Below, piece after piece: positions 1-11,240 of a stretch of DNA of 64,000 nt. How positions within the stretch are numbered: the stretch's first letter is position 1; each line of letters begins with the position of its first letter. The stretch covers positions 5,952,001 through 6,016,000 of the forward strand of contig NZ_LT670819.1 of NCBI RefSeq assembly GCF_900129855.1, in the 5' to 3' direction. The stretch comes from Streptomyces sp. 3214.6. Its GTDB lineage: Bacteria; Actinomycetota; Actinomycetes; Streptomycetales; Streptomycetaceae. A program made the translations under genes and the position numbers. The notes beneath the pieces were generated by a model. It did not search any database. It was not told the origin of the DNA and saw nothing but the letters and a program-made list of their open reading frames with translations.

Positions 1-498
1 TGGGGCGAGCCCGGCGGCGGCTCCCAGTTCCGGCTGACGCTGCCCAGGACCGCCGACGAGCCGCTGCGGGGCTCGCCGATACCGCTCGAACCCAAGGACT
101 CCCGCCGCAACCGCGGCGAACGCGACGACGCGGGCCGCCCGCGCGGCGGAGGCGAGAAGAGCGCCACGGTGCCGGTGCAGCCCGCCAGTGAGCAACTGTC
201 GGCCGCCCGCGCCCCGCTCACACCCCGCATGACCAGCGTGGCACCCACCGCCGACCCGACAGCCCTGCCCGGCAACGGCGCACGCGTCGTGCCGCGGACC
301 GCCCCGGGCACCGGAAACGGACGACGACCCGACGAACCGTCCACGACACGGGCCGCGACGGAGACAGCACACGGCGAGGACCCGGAGCCGTCCGAAACGG
401 CGGACCAGGATGACACGGCACTGAGGGGGACTCCGGACCGGCGGGGAGCCGCGACGGAGAGCTCGGACGAGCAAGGGGAGGCATTCCGTGGGCGCTGA
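1..498 (+). CDS. mtrB: Sensor histidine kinase MtrB, C-terminal end (partial)
   Basis: The window opens inside this gene in frame 1. The first residues (WGEPGGGSQFRLTLPR) look like the closing glycine box and last strand of a HATPase_c ATP-binding domain. About 145 residues of charged, Pro/Ala/Thr-rich low-complexity tail follow before TGA at 496-498. The name MtrB rests on context: lpqB begins 11 bases upstream of this stop, and mtrA-mtrB-lpqB is the conserved actinobacterial order. MtrB is the membrane kinase of response regulator MtrA, which controls cell-cycle and wall-remodelling genes. The sensor and dimerisation parts lie outside the window, so its signal cannot be judged here. Confidence 0.85.
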   Translation, partial: WGEPGGGSQFRLTLPRTADEPLRGSPIPLEPKDSRRNRGERDDAGRPRGGGEKSATVPVQPASEQLSAARAPLTPRMTSVAPTADPTALPGNGARVVPRTAPGTGNGRRPDEPSTTRAATETAHGEDPEPSETADQDDTALRGTPDRRGAATESSDEQGEAFRGR

Positions 499-2320
499 AC
501 GGCGCAAGGGGGGAACCCGGCGCACGCCGGGGCGCACGATGGCGTACGCCGCCTGTGGCGCCGTGCTGTTGGCGGGGTGCGCCTCGATGCCCGACAGCGG
601 CGACCTGCGCGGCGTCGAATCCACACCGCGCCAGGACCCCCAGGTGCGCGTGTTCGCGATGCCGCCCCCGGACGACGCACAGCCCCAGGAGATCGTCCAG
701 GGCTTCCTCGAGGCGCTCACCAGCGACGACCCGAGCTACTCCACGGCACGGCAGTACCTGACCAACAAGGCCGCCCAGAAATGGGAGCCCGAACGCTCCA
801 CGACGGTCCTCGCCGACGGACCGGCAACCGTGGCCGGACCCACCGGAAGCCGGGACGACGGCAACGACTTCTCGTACGTCCTGACCGGCACGAGAGTCGC
901 CGTCGTCGACGCCCAGCAGTCGTACACGCCCGCCTCGGGCAACTACGGCCAGACGGTCCACCTCACCCGCGACAAGAAGACCGGACAATGGCGCATCGAC
1001 GCGCTCCCCCCGGGCGTCGTCATGGGCAAGTCCGACTTCCAGCGCAACTACGTGTCCGTCAACAAGTACTACTTCGCCTCCAACACCGCCGCCGACGGCT
1101 CCGGACAGCCCATGGCCGTCGCCGACCCCGTCTACGTACGGGAACGCGTCGACCCCATGACGCAGATGGTGCGCAGTGTGCTCACCGGACCCACCAGCTG
1201 GCTGCGCCACGTCGTCAGATCCAGTTTCCCCACGGGCACCGCACTGCCCAAGGGCACCTCGCTCGCCCCCGACGACCAGAACAAGCTCACCGTGCCGCTG
1301 AACGACAAGGCAGCCCACATCGGACGCGGCAAGTGCGACGAGATGGCCGCCCAGCTGCTGTTCTCCCTGCAGAGCCTCGCCCCCACCATCGAAGAGATCG
1401 CGCTTCGCGCGGGCGGCACACAACTGTGCAGCCTCGCCGCTGACCGGGCCGCGGCCGTCGCCGCACGCGGATCGCAGACCAACCCCGGCTACCTGTACTT
1501 CATCGACGGCCAGCACCGCCTCGTCCGCATGACGAGCGGCAGCGGCAACACCCGGGCCGAGCCCGTGCCCGGAGCGCTCGGCGACGGCGCCAAGGCACTG
1601 CGCTCCGTCGCCGTGGCCCGCGACGAACACAGCGCGGCCGGAGTCGCCCTCGACGGCAAGACGCTCTACGTCACCTCCACCGTGTCGGGCAGCTCCATCG
1701 GCGACCCCGCACTGCAGAGCAAGGGCAAGACGGAGACCGACCGGCTCACCACCCCCAGCTGGGACGCCCAGGGCGACCTGTGGGTGGCCGACCGCGACCC
1801 CGACCGCCCTCGGCTGCTCCTGCTGGCGAAGGGCCGCGGCCAGCCGCTGGAGGTCCTCACCCCGGGACTGGACGGCCGGATCAACGCCGTACGAGTGGCT
1901 GCCGACGGGGTGCGGATCGCGCTCGTCGTGGACAAGGGCGGCAAGCAGTCCCTGCTCATCGGGCGGATCGAACGCGGCGCGGGCAGCGGCGAGCAGCCGT
2001 CCGTGTCGGTCCAGGAACTGCGCTCGGCGACACCGGAATTGGAACAGGTCAGGGCCATGGCGTGGGCTGGGGACAGTCGGCTCGTGGTGGTCGGTCGCGA
2101 GGCCGGCGGCGTGGAGCAGGTCCAGTACGTGCAGTGCGACGGCTCGATCCCCGAGGCCGGCACACTTCCCGGCCTCACCGAGGTCACCAGCATCGCCGCC
2201 TCCGAGGACAGCAACACCCCGCTGTTCGCCACCTCCAAGGACGGGCTGCTGTGGCTGCCCGGCGGGAGTGGCTGGCGGACCCTGAAGGAAACCGCTTCCA
2301 CCGTGTTTTACCCGGGATGA
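488..2320 (+). CDS. lpqB: Lipoprotein LpqB
   Basis: A 610-residue lipoprotein. After a basic N-terminus, a hydrophobic stretch ends in the lipobox LAGC, placing the lipidated cysteine at residue 31. The middle (about 190-300) fits the GerMN domain and the C-terminal half (about 330-600) the LpqB beta-propeller. In mycobacteria LpqB contacts the extracellular part of MtrB and tunes MtrAB signalling; the same role is inferred here. The GTG start overlaps the end of mtrB by 11 bases and has a strong AGGGGAG Shine-Dalgarno about seven bases upstream, so the pair is translationally coupled. A run of eight T follows directly after the stop codon. Confidence 0.95.
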   Translation: MGAERRKGGTRRTPGRTMAYAACGAVLLAGCASMPDSGDLRGVESTPRQDPQVRVFAMPPPDDAQPQEIVQGFLEALTSDDPSYSTARQYLTNKAAQKWEPERSTTVLADGPATVAGPTGSRDDGNDFSYVLTGTRVAVVDAQQSYTPASGNYGQTVHLTRDKKTGQWRIDALPPGVVMGKSDFQRNYVSVNKYYFASNTAADGSGQPMAVADPVYVRERVDPMTQMVRSVLTGPTSWLRHVVRSSFPTGTALPKGTSLAPDDQNKLTVPLNDKAAHIGRGKCDEMAAQLLFSLQSLAPTIEEIALRAGGTQLCSLAADRAAAVAARGSQTNPGYLYFIDGQHRLVRMTSGSGNTRAEPVPGALGDGAKALRSVAVARDEHSAAGVALDGKTLYVTSTVSGSSIGDPALQSKGKTETDRLTTPSWDAQGDLWVADRDPDRPRLLLLAKGRGQPLEVLTPGLDGRINAVRVAADGVRIALVVDKGGKQSLLIGRIERGAGSGEQPSVSVQELRSATPELEQVRAMAWAGDSRLVVVGREAGGVEQVQYVQCDGSIPEAGTLPGLTEVTSIAASEDSNTPLFATSKDGLLWLPGGSGWRTLKETASTVFYPG

Positions 2321-2385
2321 TTTTTTTTCCCGCGGGAGTGACGGCGGGCGGACTGTGAGATCGCCTCAGGTCCGCCTTCCCGAGA

Positions 2386-2428
2386 GTTTTCCACAGCCTC
2401 TCGTTCATGGTTCCAGGGTTTTCCACAG
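2386..2428 (+). promoter_or_regulatory. Two direct GTTTTCCACAG motifs (DnaA-box-like)
   Basis: The lpqB-comF gap holds GTTTTCCACAG at 2386-2396 and again at 2418-2428, same orientation, 32 bases apart (about three helical turns). TTTTCCACA fits the E. coli DnaA box rule TTWTNCACA, but differs by one base from the usual Streptomyces box TTGTCCACA. Binding by DnaA is an inference. Confidence 0.4.
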
Positions 2429-2449
2429 GGGTGGTGGGCCGCTTCGGAC

Positions 2450-3439
2450 ATGGGCACAGTGGTCGACGTGGAAAGCGTTCGCAAGTGGTGGCAGGAACTC
2501 GCCGGCCTGGTGCTGCCCGCCGACTGCGGAGGCTGCGGAAGCTCACGTACGGTGCTCTGCCCGCGATGCCGTACGGCGCTGAGCGGGGCCGCGCCGTTTC
2601 GGGTACGGCCGGCGCCGGAACCGCAAGGGCTGCCCGCTGTGCACGCGGCGGCCCGGTACGCGGACGAAGTCCGGGCCGTCCTGCTCGCCCACAAGGAACG
2701 CGGCGCGCTGGCGCTGACGCGACCCTTGGGTGCGGCGTTGGCGGGGGCTGTGCGGGCGGGGGTGGGGGAGGCGGGGGTGGGGGTGGGGGAGGGGGAGGCC
2801 CCCCAGTCCGCCGGAAGCCTGCTGCTCGTCCCCGTCCCCTCCGCCCGTGCCGCCGTGCGTGCCCGTGGGCATGATCCGGCGCGGCGGATCGCGCTTGCGG
2901 CGGCCGGTGAGCTGCGGCGGGCCGGGATGCCGGCGCGGGTGGCCGCGGTGTTGCGGCAGCGGCGGCCCGTGGTCGATCAGTCGGGGCTCGACTCCCGGCA
3001 GCGGCTGGCCAACATGGTGGACGCGTTGGGGGTGGTGCCCGGGGGTGCGCGGGTGCTGCGCGGCGGTCGTGTGGTGCTTGTCGACGATCTGGTGACGACG
3101 GGCGCTTCGCTGGCGGAGGCGGCGCGCGCGGTACGGGCGTCGCTGTCGGCTTCGGTGCCGCCGTTGCCGTCGGTGTCAGCGGATCAGGAGAGGCGGCCGG
3201 AGGAGGCGCGGGGGCGGGCGGCATGGTGGGGACGCCCCGGTGAGGGGGAGCGTTGGGGGGAGGTGGGGGGCGGGATGGGTGGTGAAGGGGCGGCGGCGGT
3301 GTACGGGGGTGTCACCAGGGAAGGCAGACAGGTGAAGTCGTTCGGAGTGAGGGAGACAGGCGCGGGAGGTGCCGCTGACGTGCTGTGCGCGGCCGTGGTG
3401 GCGGCCTCGCCGGACTCTTTCGAAATAAACCGGAACTGA
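2450..3439 (+). CDS. ComF family phosphoribosyltransferase-like protein
   Basis: A 329-residue ComF-type protein. The N-terminus carries a four-cysteine zinc ribbon (CGGC at 26-29, CPRC at 37-40). The centre and C-terminus form a type I phosphoribosyltransferase fold with the PRPP loop VVLVDDLVTTGAS. Family members are linked to DNA uptake in competent bacteria; in Streptomyces the role is unknown. Two insertions are unusual: a glycine-rich stretch (AGVGEAGVGVGEGE) encoded by dense G runs at 2758-2798, and roughly 80 residues of Gly/Arg-rich sequence between the PRPP loop helix and the conserved ending AAVVAASPDSFEINRN. The ATG at 2450 has no clear ribosome site; GTG codons at 2459 and 2468 are alternatives. 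Confidence 0.85.
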   Translation: MGTVVDVESVRKWWQELAGLVLPADCGGCGSSRTVLCPRCRTALSGAAPFRVRPAPEPQGLPAVHAAARYADEVRAVLLAHKERGALALTRPLGAALAGAVRAGVGEAGVGVGEGEAPQSAGSLLLVPVPSARAAVRARGHDPARRIALAAAGELRRAGMPARVAAVLRQRRPVVDQSGLDSRQRLANMVDALGVVPGGARVLRGGRVVLVDDLVTTGASLAEAARAVRASLSASVPPLPSVSADQERRPEEARGRAAWWGRPGEGERWGEVGGGMGGEGAAAVYGGVTREGRQVKSFGVRETGAGGAADVLCAAVVAASPDSFEINRN

Positions 3440-3752
3440 GTGAGAACTTGCGTCGTTGCAGGTAATGAGAAGGTCAATTCACCTGAACGGAGGTACGCCG
3501 CAGTAGAGGGTGACGACATCCGTCCGGGCGAGATATGTTCGGTTGTGAGGGAAAGCCGCAGGCCACACCTCTCATATCCGAATGCCGTGCTGCGGTTTGC
3601 GTAATCGCCCGCAGTGCCTGGGGTGTAGATCTCGCCCATGGGGGAGGAGGAGGTGGAAGTCACCAAGTCCGAGGTTCCGGTGCTCACCGGAGCCTGGTGC
3701 AAAAGGGAGATGCTCCGCGGCGAAGCGGAGTGATCCGGGAACGGAGTTCTGC
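3440..3752 (+). promoter_or_regulatory. Long intergenic leader of hpf
   Basis: About 313 bases without a convincing gene. A palindromic hairpin CCGGTG-ct-CACCGG (3677-3690) and a second hairpin CTCCGC-ggcgaa-GCGGAG lie near the 3' end, just ahead of the hpf ribosome site. They could form a structured 5' leader. No known riboswitch was recognised, and no promoter was assigned with confidence. Confidence 0.4.
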
Positions 3753-4445
3753 GTGGACATCGTCGTCAAGGGCCGCAAGACCGAGGTGCCCGAGCGGTTC
3801 CGCAAGCACGTGGCCGAGAAGCTGAACCTGGAGAAGATCCAGAAGCTCGACGGCAAGGTGATCAGCCTCGACGTCGAGGTCTCCAAGGAGCCCAACCCCC
3901 GACAGGCCGACCGCTGTGACCGAGTGGAGATCACGCTCCGCTCCCGCGGTCCGGTGATCCGGGCGGAGGCGTCGGCCAACGACCCGTATGCGGCACTCGA
4001 CCTGGCGGCGGAGAAGCTCGACGCCCAGCTGCGCAAGCAGCACGACAAGCGTTACACGCGCCGCGGCGCCCGCAGGCTCTCCGCGGCAGAGGTTCCCGAC
4101 CACGTCCCGGGTGTGGCGACGCTCAACGGCAACGGCCGCCCCGTCCAGGCAGGGGAGTCGGACAGTGTGCCGACGAAGAAGATCGGCTCGCTGGAGGTGC
4201 AGGGGGACGGCCCTCTCGTGGTCCGCGAGAAGACGCACGTGGCCGCTCCGATGACCCTCGACCAGGCCCTCTACGAGATGGAACTGGTCGGACACGACTT
4301 CTATCTGTTCGTCGACTCCGAGACGAAGCAGCCGAGCGTCGTCTACCGGCGGCACGCCTACGACTACGGCGTGATCTACCTCGACACCGACCCGATGGTG
4401 GCGCAGGCGCACTCGCCCGAGGCGGGTGGCGCGCTGGGCGGCTGA
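3753..4445 (+). CDS. hpf: Ribosome hibernation promoting factor, long form
   Basis: A 230-residue long-type HPF. Residues 1-100 form the S30AE/RaiA domain that binds the decoding centre of the 30S subunit. A variable linker follows, then the C-terminal dimerisation domain (about 165-225, with MTLDQALYEMELVGHDFYLF) that pairs two ribosomes into inactive 100S particles. GTG at 3753 is chosen because a GGAG site sits six bases upstream and the family N-terminus (MDIVVKGRKTEVPERF) begins exactly there; the frame stays open upstream but does not resemble the family. It is expected to act in stationary phase or under stress. The following gene is 218 bases away with a hairpin between them. Confidence 0.95.
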   Translation: MDIVVKGRKTEVPERFRKHVAEKLNLEKIQKLDGKVISLDVEVSKEPNPRQADRCDRVEITLRSRGPVIRAEASANDPYAALDLAAEKLDAQLRKQHDKRYTRRGARRLSAAEVPDHVPGVATLNGNGRPVQAGESDSVPTKKIGSLEVQGDGPLVVREKTHVAAPMTLDQALYEMELVGHDFYLFVDSETKQPSVVYRRHAYDYGVIYLDTDPMVAQAHSPEAGGALGG

Positions 4446-4484
4446 CGCTGCCCGGTGGCAGTGAGCGGTGACAGCTGAGCGGTG

Positions 4485-4518
4485 TGCCCCTGGAGCGCGG
4501 TGTGCGCCCCCAGGGGCA
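4485..4518 (+). terminator. Possible hairpin terminator after hpf
   Basis: TGCCCCTGG (4485-4493) pairs perfectly with CCAGGGGCA (4510-4518) across a 16-base loop. There is no T tract, which is common for GC-rich actinobacterial terminators, so its function is uncertain. Confidence 0.4.
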
Positions 4519-4663
4519 TCCGTGTGCGACCCCTTCGGGCATCGCTCTGTCACCGCGTTGTCGTTCGGGCATGGAATCATGGCAGGGCGGCTCAACCGGT
4601 GGGTCGTTGCCTTGGGTTGGCGATGGCTCAGGACCACGGCCACAGCCTTCAGGGGGAGGAACG

Positions 4664-5410
4664 ATGGCGGACAGCTTCGGACCGATGCGGGACGAGGGCG
4701 CCGACGACGGCGTCGTCGGCATGGGCCCGGACGAGGGCACTCCACGCAAGGAGCCGATCAGAGTCCTTGTCGTGGACGACCACGCCCTGTTCCGTCGAGG
4801 CTTGGAGATCGTGCTCGCGGCCGAGGAGGACATCCAGGTCGTGGGTGAGGCGGGCGACGGGGCCGAGGCCGTGGACAAGGCGGCCGACCTGCTGCCGGAC
4901 ATCGTGCTGATGGACGTACGGATGCCCAAGCGCGGTGGTATCGAGGCGTGCACCTCCATCAAGGAGGTGGCCCCCAGCGCGAAGATCATCATGTTGACGA
5001 TCAGCGACGAGGAGGCCGACCTCTACGAGGCGATCAAGGCGGGTGCGACCGGGTATCTCCTCAAGGAGATCTCCACGGATGAGGTCGCCACCGCGATCCG
5101 CGCGGTCGCCGACGGGCAGTCGCAGATCAGCCCCTCCATGGCGTCGAAGCTGCTCACCGAGTTCAAGTCGATGATCCAGCGGACCGACGAGCGTCGGCTG
5201 GTGCCCGCGCCGCGGCTGACCGACCGTGAGCTGGAGGTGCTCAAGCTGGTGGCCACGGGGATGAACAACCGTGACATCGCCAAGGAGTTGTTCATCTCCG
5301 AGAACACCGTGAAGAACCATGTGCGCAACATCCTGGAGAAGCTGCAGCTGCACTCCAGGATGGAGGCGGTGGTGTACGCGATGCGGGAGAAGATCCTCGA
5401 GATCCGCTGA
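4664..5410 (+). CDS. Orphan NarL/LuxR-family response regulator
   Basis: A 248-residue two-domain regulator. The receiver domain (about 32-150) has the acidic pair VVDDH, the phosphoacceptor Asp84 in LMDVRMP, and conserved Thr and Lys switch residues (MLTISDEE, LLKEIS). The C-terminal LuxR-type helix-turn-helix is clear (LTDRELEVLKLVATGMNNRDIAKELFISENTVKNHV, given here in pieces: LTDRELEVLKLVA, then NNRDIAKELF, then SENTVKNHV). Start ATG 4664 follows a GGGGAGGA ribosome site. No histidine kinase lies next to it, so it is an orphan and its targets cannot be told from the sequence. A non-standard, Gly/Asp-rich 30-residue extension precedes the receiver. Confidence 0.9.
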   Translation: MADSFGPMRDEGADDGVVGMGPDEGTPRKEPIRVLVVDDHALFRRGLEIVLAAEEDIQVVGEAGDGAEAVDKAADLLPDIVLMDVRMPKRGGIEACTSIKEVAPSAKIIMLTISDEEADLYEAIKAGATGYLLKEISTDEVATAIRAVADGQSQISPSMASKLLTEFKSMIQRTDERRLVPAPRLTDRELEVLKLVATGMNNRDIAKELFISENTVKNHVRNILEKLQLHSRMEAVVYAMREKILEIR

Positions 5411-5451
5411 CTCCGGTCAGGCGGGGCGGGCAGGTCGGGCGGGTCGGCCGG

Positions 5452-6624
5452 TCAGGCGAGTGCGCGGGTCAGTTCTTCGGTGAGCGGCTCGCGCAGGTCG
5501 GGGGCGTCCACGCGTTCCACGCGTACGTCCGTGCAGTCCACCCAGGTCGCGGCCTCCAGCAGGGCCTGTGCGACCGCCGGGACCGCCTTCGGGCCGTCCA
5601 GGGTGACCTGCCTGGCGACCAGGGTGCGGCCTTCCCGGGCCGGGTCCACGCGGCCGACGAGTCGGCCGCCGGCCAGGACCGGCATCGCGAAGTAGCCGTA
5701 CACGCGCTTCGGCTTGGGGACGTAGGCCTCCAGGCGGTGGGTGAAGCCGAAGATCCGCTCGGTGCGTGCCCGTTCCCAGATCAGGGAGTCGAACGGGGAC
5801 AGGAGCGTGGTGCGGTGGCGGCCGCGCGGGGGCGTTTCCAGGGCCGTCGGGTCGGCCCAGGCGGGCTTGCCCCAGCCTTCGACGGTGACGGGGACCAGGC
5901 CCGAGTCGGCGATCACCGCGTCGACCTGCTCGCCCTTGAGGCGGTGGTAGTCGGCGATGTCCGCGCGCGTGCCCACGCCGAGGGACTGGCCGGCCAGGCG
6001 GACGAGGCGGCGCAGGCATTCGGTGTCGTCGAGTTCGTCGTGCAACAGGTCGGCGGGTACGGCGCGTTCGGCGAGGTCGTACACGCGTTTCCAGCCGCGG
6101 CGGTCGACGCAGACCACCTCGCCGTACATCAGCGCGCGTTCCACGGCGACCTTGGTGCCGGACCAGTCCCACCACTCGCTGGTCTTCTTCGCGCCGCCGA
6201 GTTCGGTGGCGGTGAGGGGGCCTTCGGTGCGGAGCTGCTTGATGACCTGCTCGTACGTGCCGTCGGGGAGGGTGTGGTTCCAGTGCGGGCGGCTGCGGTA
6301 GGCGCGGCGGCGGAAGGCGAAGTGGGGCCATTCCTCGATGGGGAGGATGCAGGCGGCGTGGGACCAGTACTCGAAGGCGTGGGTGTCTTTCCAGTACGCG
6401 TTCTCGACGGTTTTGCGGCCGACGGCGCCGAGGCGGGCGTAGGGGATGAGTTCGTGGGAGCGGGCGAGGACGGAGATGGTGTCGAGTTGGACCGCGCCCA
6501 GGTGGCGGAGGACGCCGCGGACGCCGGCCTTGCGGTCGGGCGTGCCGAGGAAGCCTTGTGCCCGTAGGGCGATGCGGCGGGCTTCGTCTGCGGAGAGCTC
6601 GGTGGCGGGGCGCGGGGTCGTCAT
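5452..6624 (-). CDS. YcaQ/AlkX-like DNA glycosylase (HTH_42 winged-helix family)
   Basis: A 390-residue member of the HTH_42 family of winged-helix DNA glycosylases, which remove bulky alkylated bases and unhook some interstrand crosslinks. The catalytic region reads AVQLDTISVLARSHEL; the Q-L-D triplet matches the QxD signature of the YcaQ-like subfamily rather than the QxQ of the AlkZ-like subfamily. Conserved YWSHAACILP and LSPFDSLIWERARTERIF motifs support full length. The ATG at 6624 begins the family-like sequence MTTPRPATEL; an upstream in-frame start would add a proline-rich stretch without similarity. It is monocistronic, convergent with the response regulator gene. Confidence 0.85.
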   Translation of the reverse strand: MTTPRPATELSADEARRIALRAQGFLGTPDRKAGVRGVLRHLGAVQLDTISVLARSHELIPYARLGAVGRKTVENAYWKDTHAFEYWSHAACILPIEEWPHFAFRRRAYRSRPHWNHTLPDGTYEQVIKQLRTEGPLTATELGGAKKTSEWWDWSGTKVAVERALMYGEVVCVDRRGWKRVYDLAERAVPADLLHDELDDTECLRRLVRLAGQSLGVGTRADIADYHRLKGEQVDAVIADSGLVPVTVEGWGKPAWADPTALETPPRGRHRTTLLSPFDSLIWERARTERIFGFTHRLEAYVPKPKRVYGYFAMPVLAGGRLVGRVDPAREGRTLVARQVTLDGPKAVPAVAQALLEAATWVDCTDVRVERVDAPDLREPLTEELTRALA

Positions 6625-6717
6625 GGCTCGCACGATAGGGGGTGGGTCTGACAGTGGCGGTTGAGCTGGGGGTTCGGGGGCTCGCAAGGGCTTCGTTCCG
6701 AAAAGCCGGCGGCCGGT

Positions 6718-7308
6718 TCAAGGGCCGGGCGGCTGGGGAGGCGCGGGCAGGTAGGGCGCCGTCGACGGCAGTCCGAGGTCCGACGGGAGCAGGGAGGCGA
6801 GCCAGCAGTCTCGTCGTACGCCCTTGTTGTTGATGGAGGAGCGCAGGGTGCCTTCGTGGGTGAAGCCGGCGTTTTCGGCGACCGCGCGGGAGGCGGTGTT
6901 GCCGACTTCGGCCCGCCATTCGACGCGGTCGATGGAGAGGCTGGTGAAGGCCCAGTGGGCGGCGGCGAGGGTGGCCTCGGTGGTGTAGCCGAGGCCCCGG
7001 TGTTCCTTGGTGGCCCAGAAGCCGACCTCGGCCGTGCCGAGGGAGCGCAGGGTGAGGCTGAGGACGCCGGTGAGGGCTCCGTCGGGGAGGAAGACGCCGA
7101 AGGTGAACATCGAGCCGGTCGACCAGCCCTCCGGTGCGAGTAGTTCGGTGAAGCTCTGGGCGTGTTCGGGGAGGTAGGGGGAGGGGATCGTGGTCCAGCG
7201 CTGGATGTCGGGGTCCTGGGCGGCGGTGTACACGGCGGCGGTGTCCTGGGGGCCGAGGGGGCGAAGGACGAGGCGGGTGGTGGTGAGGGTGACGGGCTCG
7301 GGCTCCAT
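6718..7308 (-). CDS. GNAT acetyltransferase, RimJ/RimL type
   Basis: A 196-residue GCN5-related N-acetyltransferase. It opens with the RimJ-like phrase TTRLVLRPLGPQDTAAVY, carries the acetyl-CoA loop HRGLGYTTEAT, and has the typical ENAGFTHEG strand near the end. RimJ/RimL relatives acetylate N-termini of ribosomal proteins or small amines; the substrate here is not known. Start ATG at 7308 (MEPEPVTLTT) is preferred over an upstream codon that would add an Arg-rich stretch. The 3' end lies 93 bases before the YcaQ-like gene start on the same strand, so the two may be co-transcribed. Confidence 0.85.
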   Translation of the reverse strand: MEPEPVTLTTTRLVLRPLGPQDTAAVYTAAQDPDIQRWTTIPSPYLPEHAQSFTELLAPEGWSTGSMFTFGVFLPDGALTGVLSLTLRSLGTAEVGFWATKEHRGLGYTTEATLAAAHWAFTSLSIDRVEWRAEVGNTASRAVAENAGFTHEGTLRSSINNKGVRRDCWLASLLPSDLGLPSTAPYLPAPPQPPGP

Positions 7309-7587
7309 CGGCCGATTCTCCGTGCGCGCGCGCACGGTGCGCCATTGTTTTGCGGTGCGTGAGCGTGTGATCACAATTCGCGCAATTCGTGTGGCGGACG
7401 CGGCACCATCGGCGGGGCCCGGCCGTTGTCCCGGGTAGAAGATTTTTGGAGCAGGTGCGCAGCAGTGTGCGGTCCTCGTACGGCAGGCCTCCCGGCGCGG
7501 TGGGGTCCTCGCATACGATGGCCGTTGCTCAGCAAGTCAAAAGGAAACCGACCGTCCCAGGCCCGACCGGCAAGGAGACCAACCCCC
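7309..7587. promoter_or_regulatory. Divergent promoter region between GNAT gene and secA
   Basis: A 279-base region serving two divergent genes. It contains a 10-base palindrome TGTGATCACA at 7364-7373 close to the GNAT start, resembling a catabolite-regulator half-site core, and a possible -10 hexamer TACGAT at 7514-7519 for secA. The secA ribosome site AAGGAG lies at 7572-7577. Confidence 0.4.
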
Positions 7588-10434
<2,847 letters not shown>

Positions 10435-10466
10435 GGCTCGGGGACGGGCAGTTCGTAGCGGCTTCG

Positions 10467-10499
10467 GGGCCGGGTCACCTGTGGGTGGCCCGGCCCTTT
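10467..10499 (+). terminator. secA terminator
   Basis: GGGCCGGGTCACC (10467-10479) pairs with GGTGGCCCGGCCC (10484-10496), with one G-U pair, followed by TTT. It lies 33 bases after the secA stop. Confidence 0.8.
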
Positions 10500-10685
10500 G
10501 GCGTGGGCAGGCGCGAACTTCCGCGAGCTTGGCCCTCACGGCCCCCTTGGCCTTCTGGTGGCCTGGGTGGTCCTGTGGGTGGTCCTGGGGGCCCTTGTGG
10601 GCGGGGAGGAGGGGTGCGGAGGGTTGGGGGGCCAGTCCGCCGGGCTGTTGCGTTCAGCGGCTCTGTGGGCCGTTCGGTTGTCCTT

Positions 10686-11240
10686 TCAGTCGTCCTGGGG
10701 GTGGGGCCTGCGGGGGCCGTCGAGTTCCACCGCGGTGCAGCGCCAGCGGCGGTCCGTGCCGCGTTCCAGGCGGAAGGCCATCGCGCGCAGGCGGTCGCCG
10801 GCGCCGATGCGGGCGAAGGCCTCGATGGCGCCGGGGCGGGGGACGTAGTAGCCGATGTCGCGGACGACGGGACGGGCGCCGTGGGCGGTGCGCAGGGCGC
10901 CGCTTTCGGCGAGGCGCGCCAGGTCGTCGTAGGCGTGGCCGAGGGTGTGGCGGAGCATGAAGTGGACGGGGCGTCGGCCGGTCAGGACGGCGAGGAGGCG
11001 GTCGGCGAAGAGGTCGGTGGGACGGGGCTGGGAGGCGGGGCGGCCGGGGGTCTGAGCGGCGACGGTGGGCGCGAGGGTGGGGGTGCCGGTTCCGGTGCCG
11101 GTTCCGGTGCCGGGGGCTCGGGGTGGGCGACTGCCGCTGCCCGGGGTGCGGGGTGGGGTGCCCGCGGGGCGGCGGGTGTCGCGGCGGCCGGGAGGGCGGG
11201 TGCCGGGGTGTGCTTGCGTCCTCGTCATGACCTTGTTCAT
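10686..11240 (-). CDS. Rv3235-family protein
   Basis: A small protein of about 184 residues. The first 75 residues are basic and rich in Pro, Arg, Gly and Thr, with a (GT)n run encoded by repeated GGTTCCGGTGCC. The conserved part (about 85-180) reads FADRLLAVLTGRRPVHFMLRHTLGHAYDDLARL and ends with RRWRCTAVELDGPR, typical of the actinobacterial Rv3235 family of unknown function that sits near secA. Start is ambiguous: ATG 11240 gives MNKVMTRT, while ATG 11228 (MTRTQ) has the AAGG-like sequence just upstream. Convergent with secA. Confidence 0.75.
   Translation of the reverse strand: MNKVMTRTQAHPGTRPPGRRDTRRPAGTPPRTPGSGSRPPRAPGTGTGTGTGTPTLAPTVAAQTPGRPASQPRPTDLFADRLLAVLTGRRPVHFMLRHTLGHAYDDLARLAESGALRTAHGARPVVRDIGYYVPRPGAIEAFARIGAGDRLRAMAFRLERGTDRRWRCTAVELDGPRRPHPQDD

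Noticed and set aside
218..1630. Leftward open frame opposite lpqB
   Set aside because: Composition artefact; lpqB has a signal peptide, ribosome site and coherent domains in the other frame.
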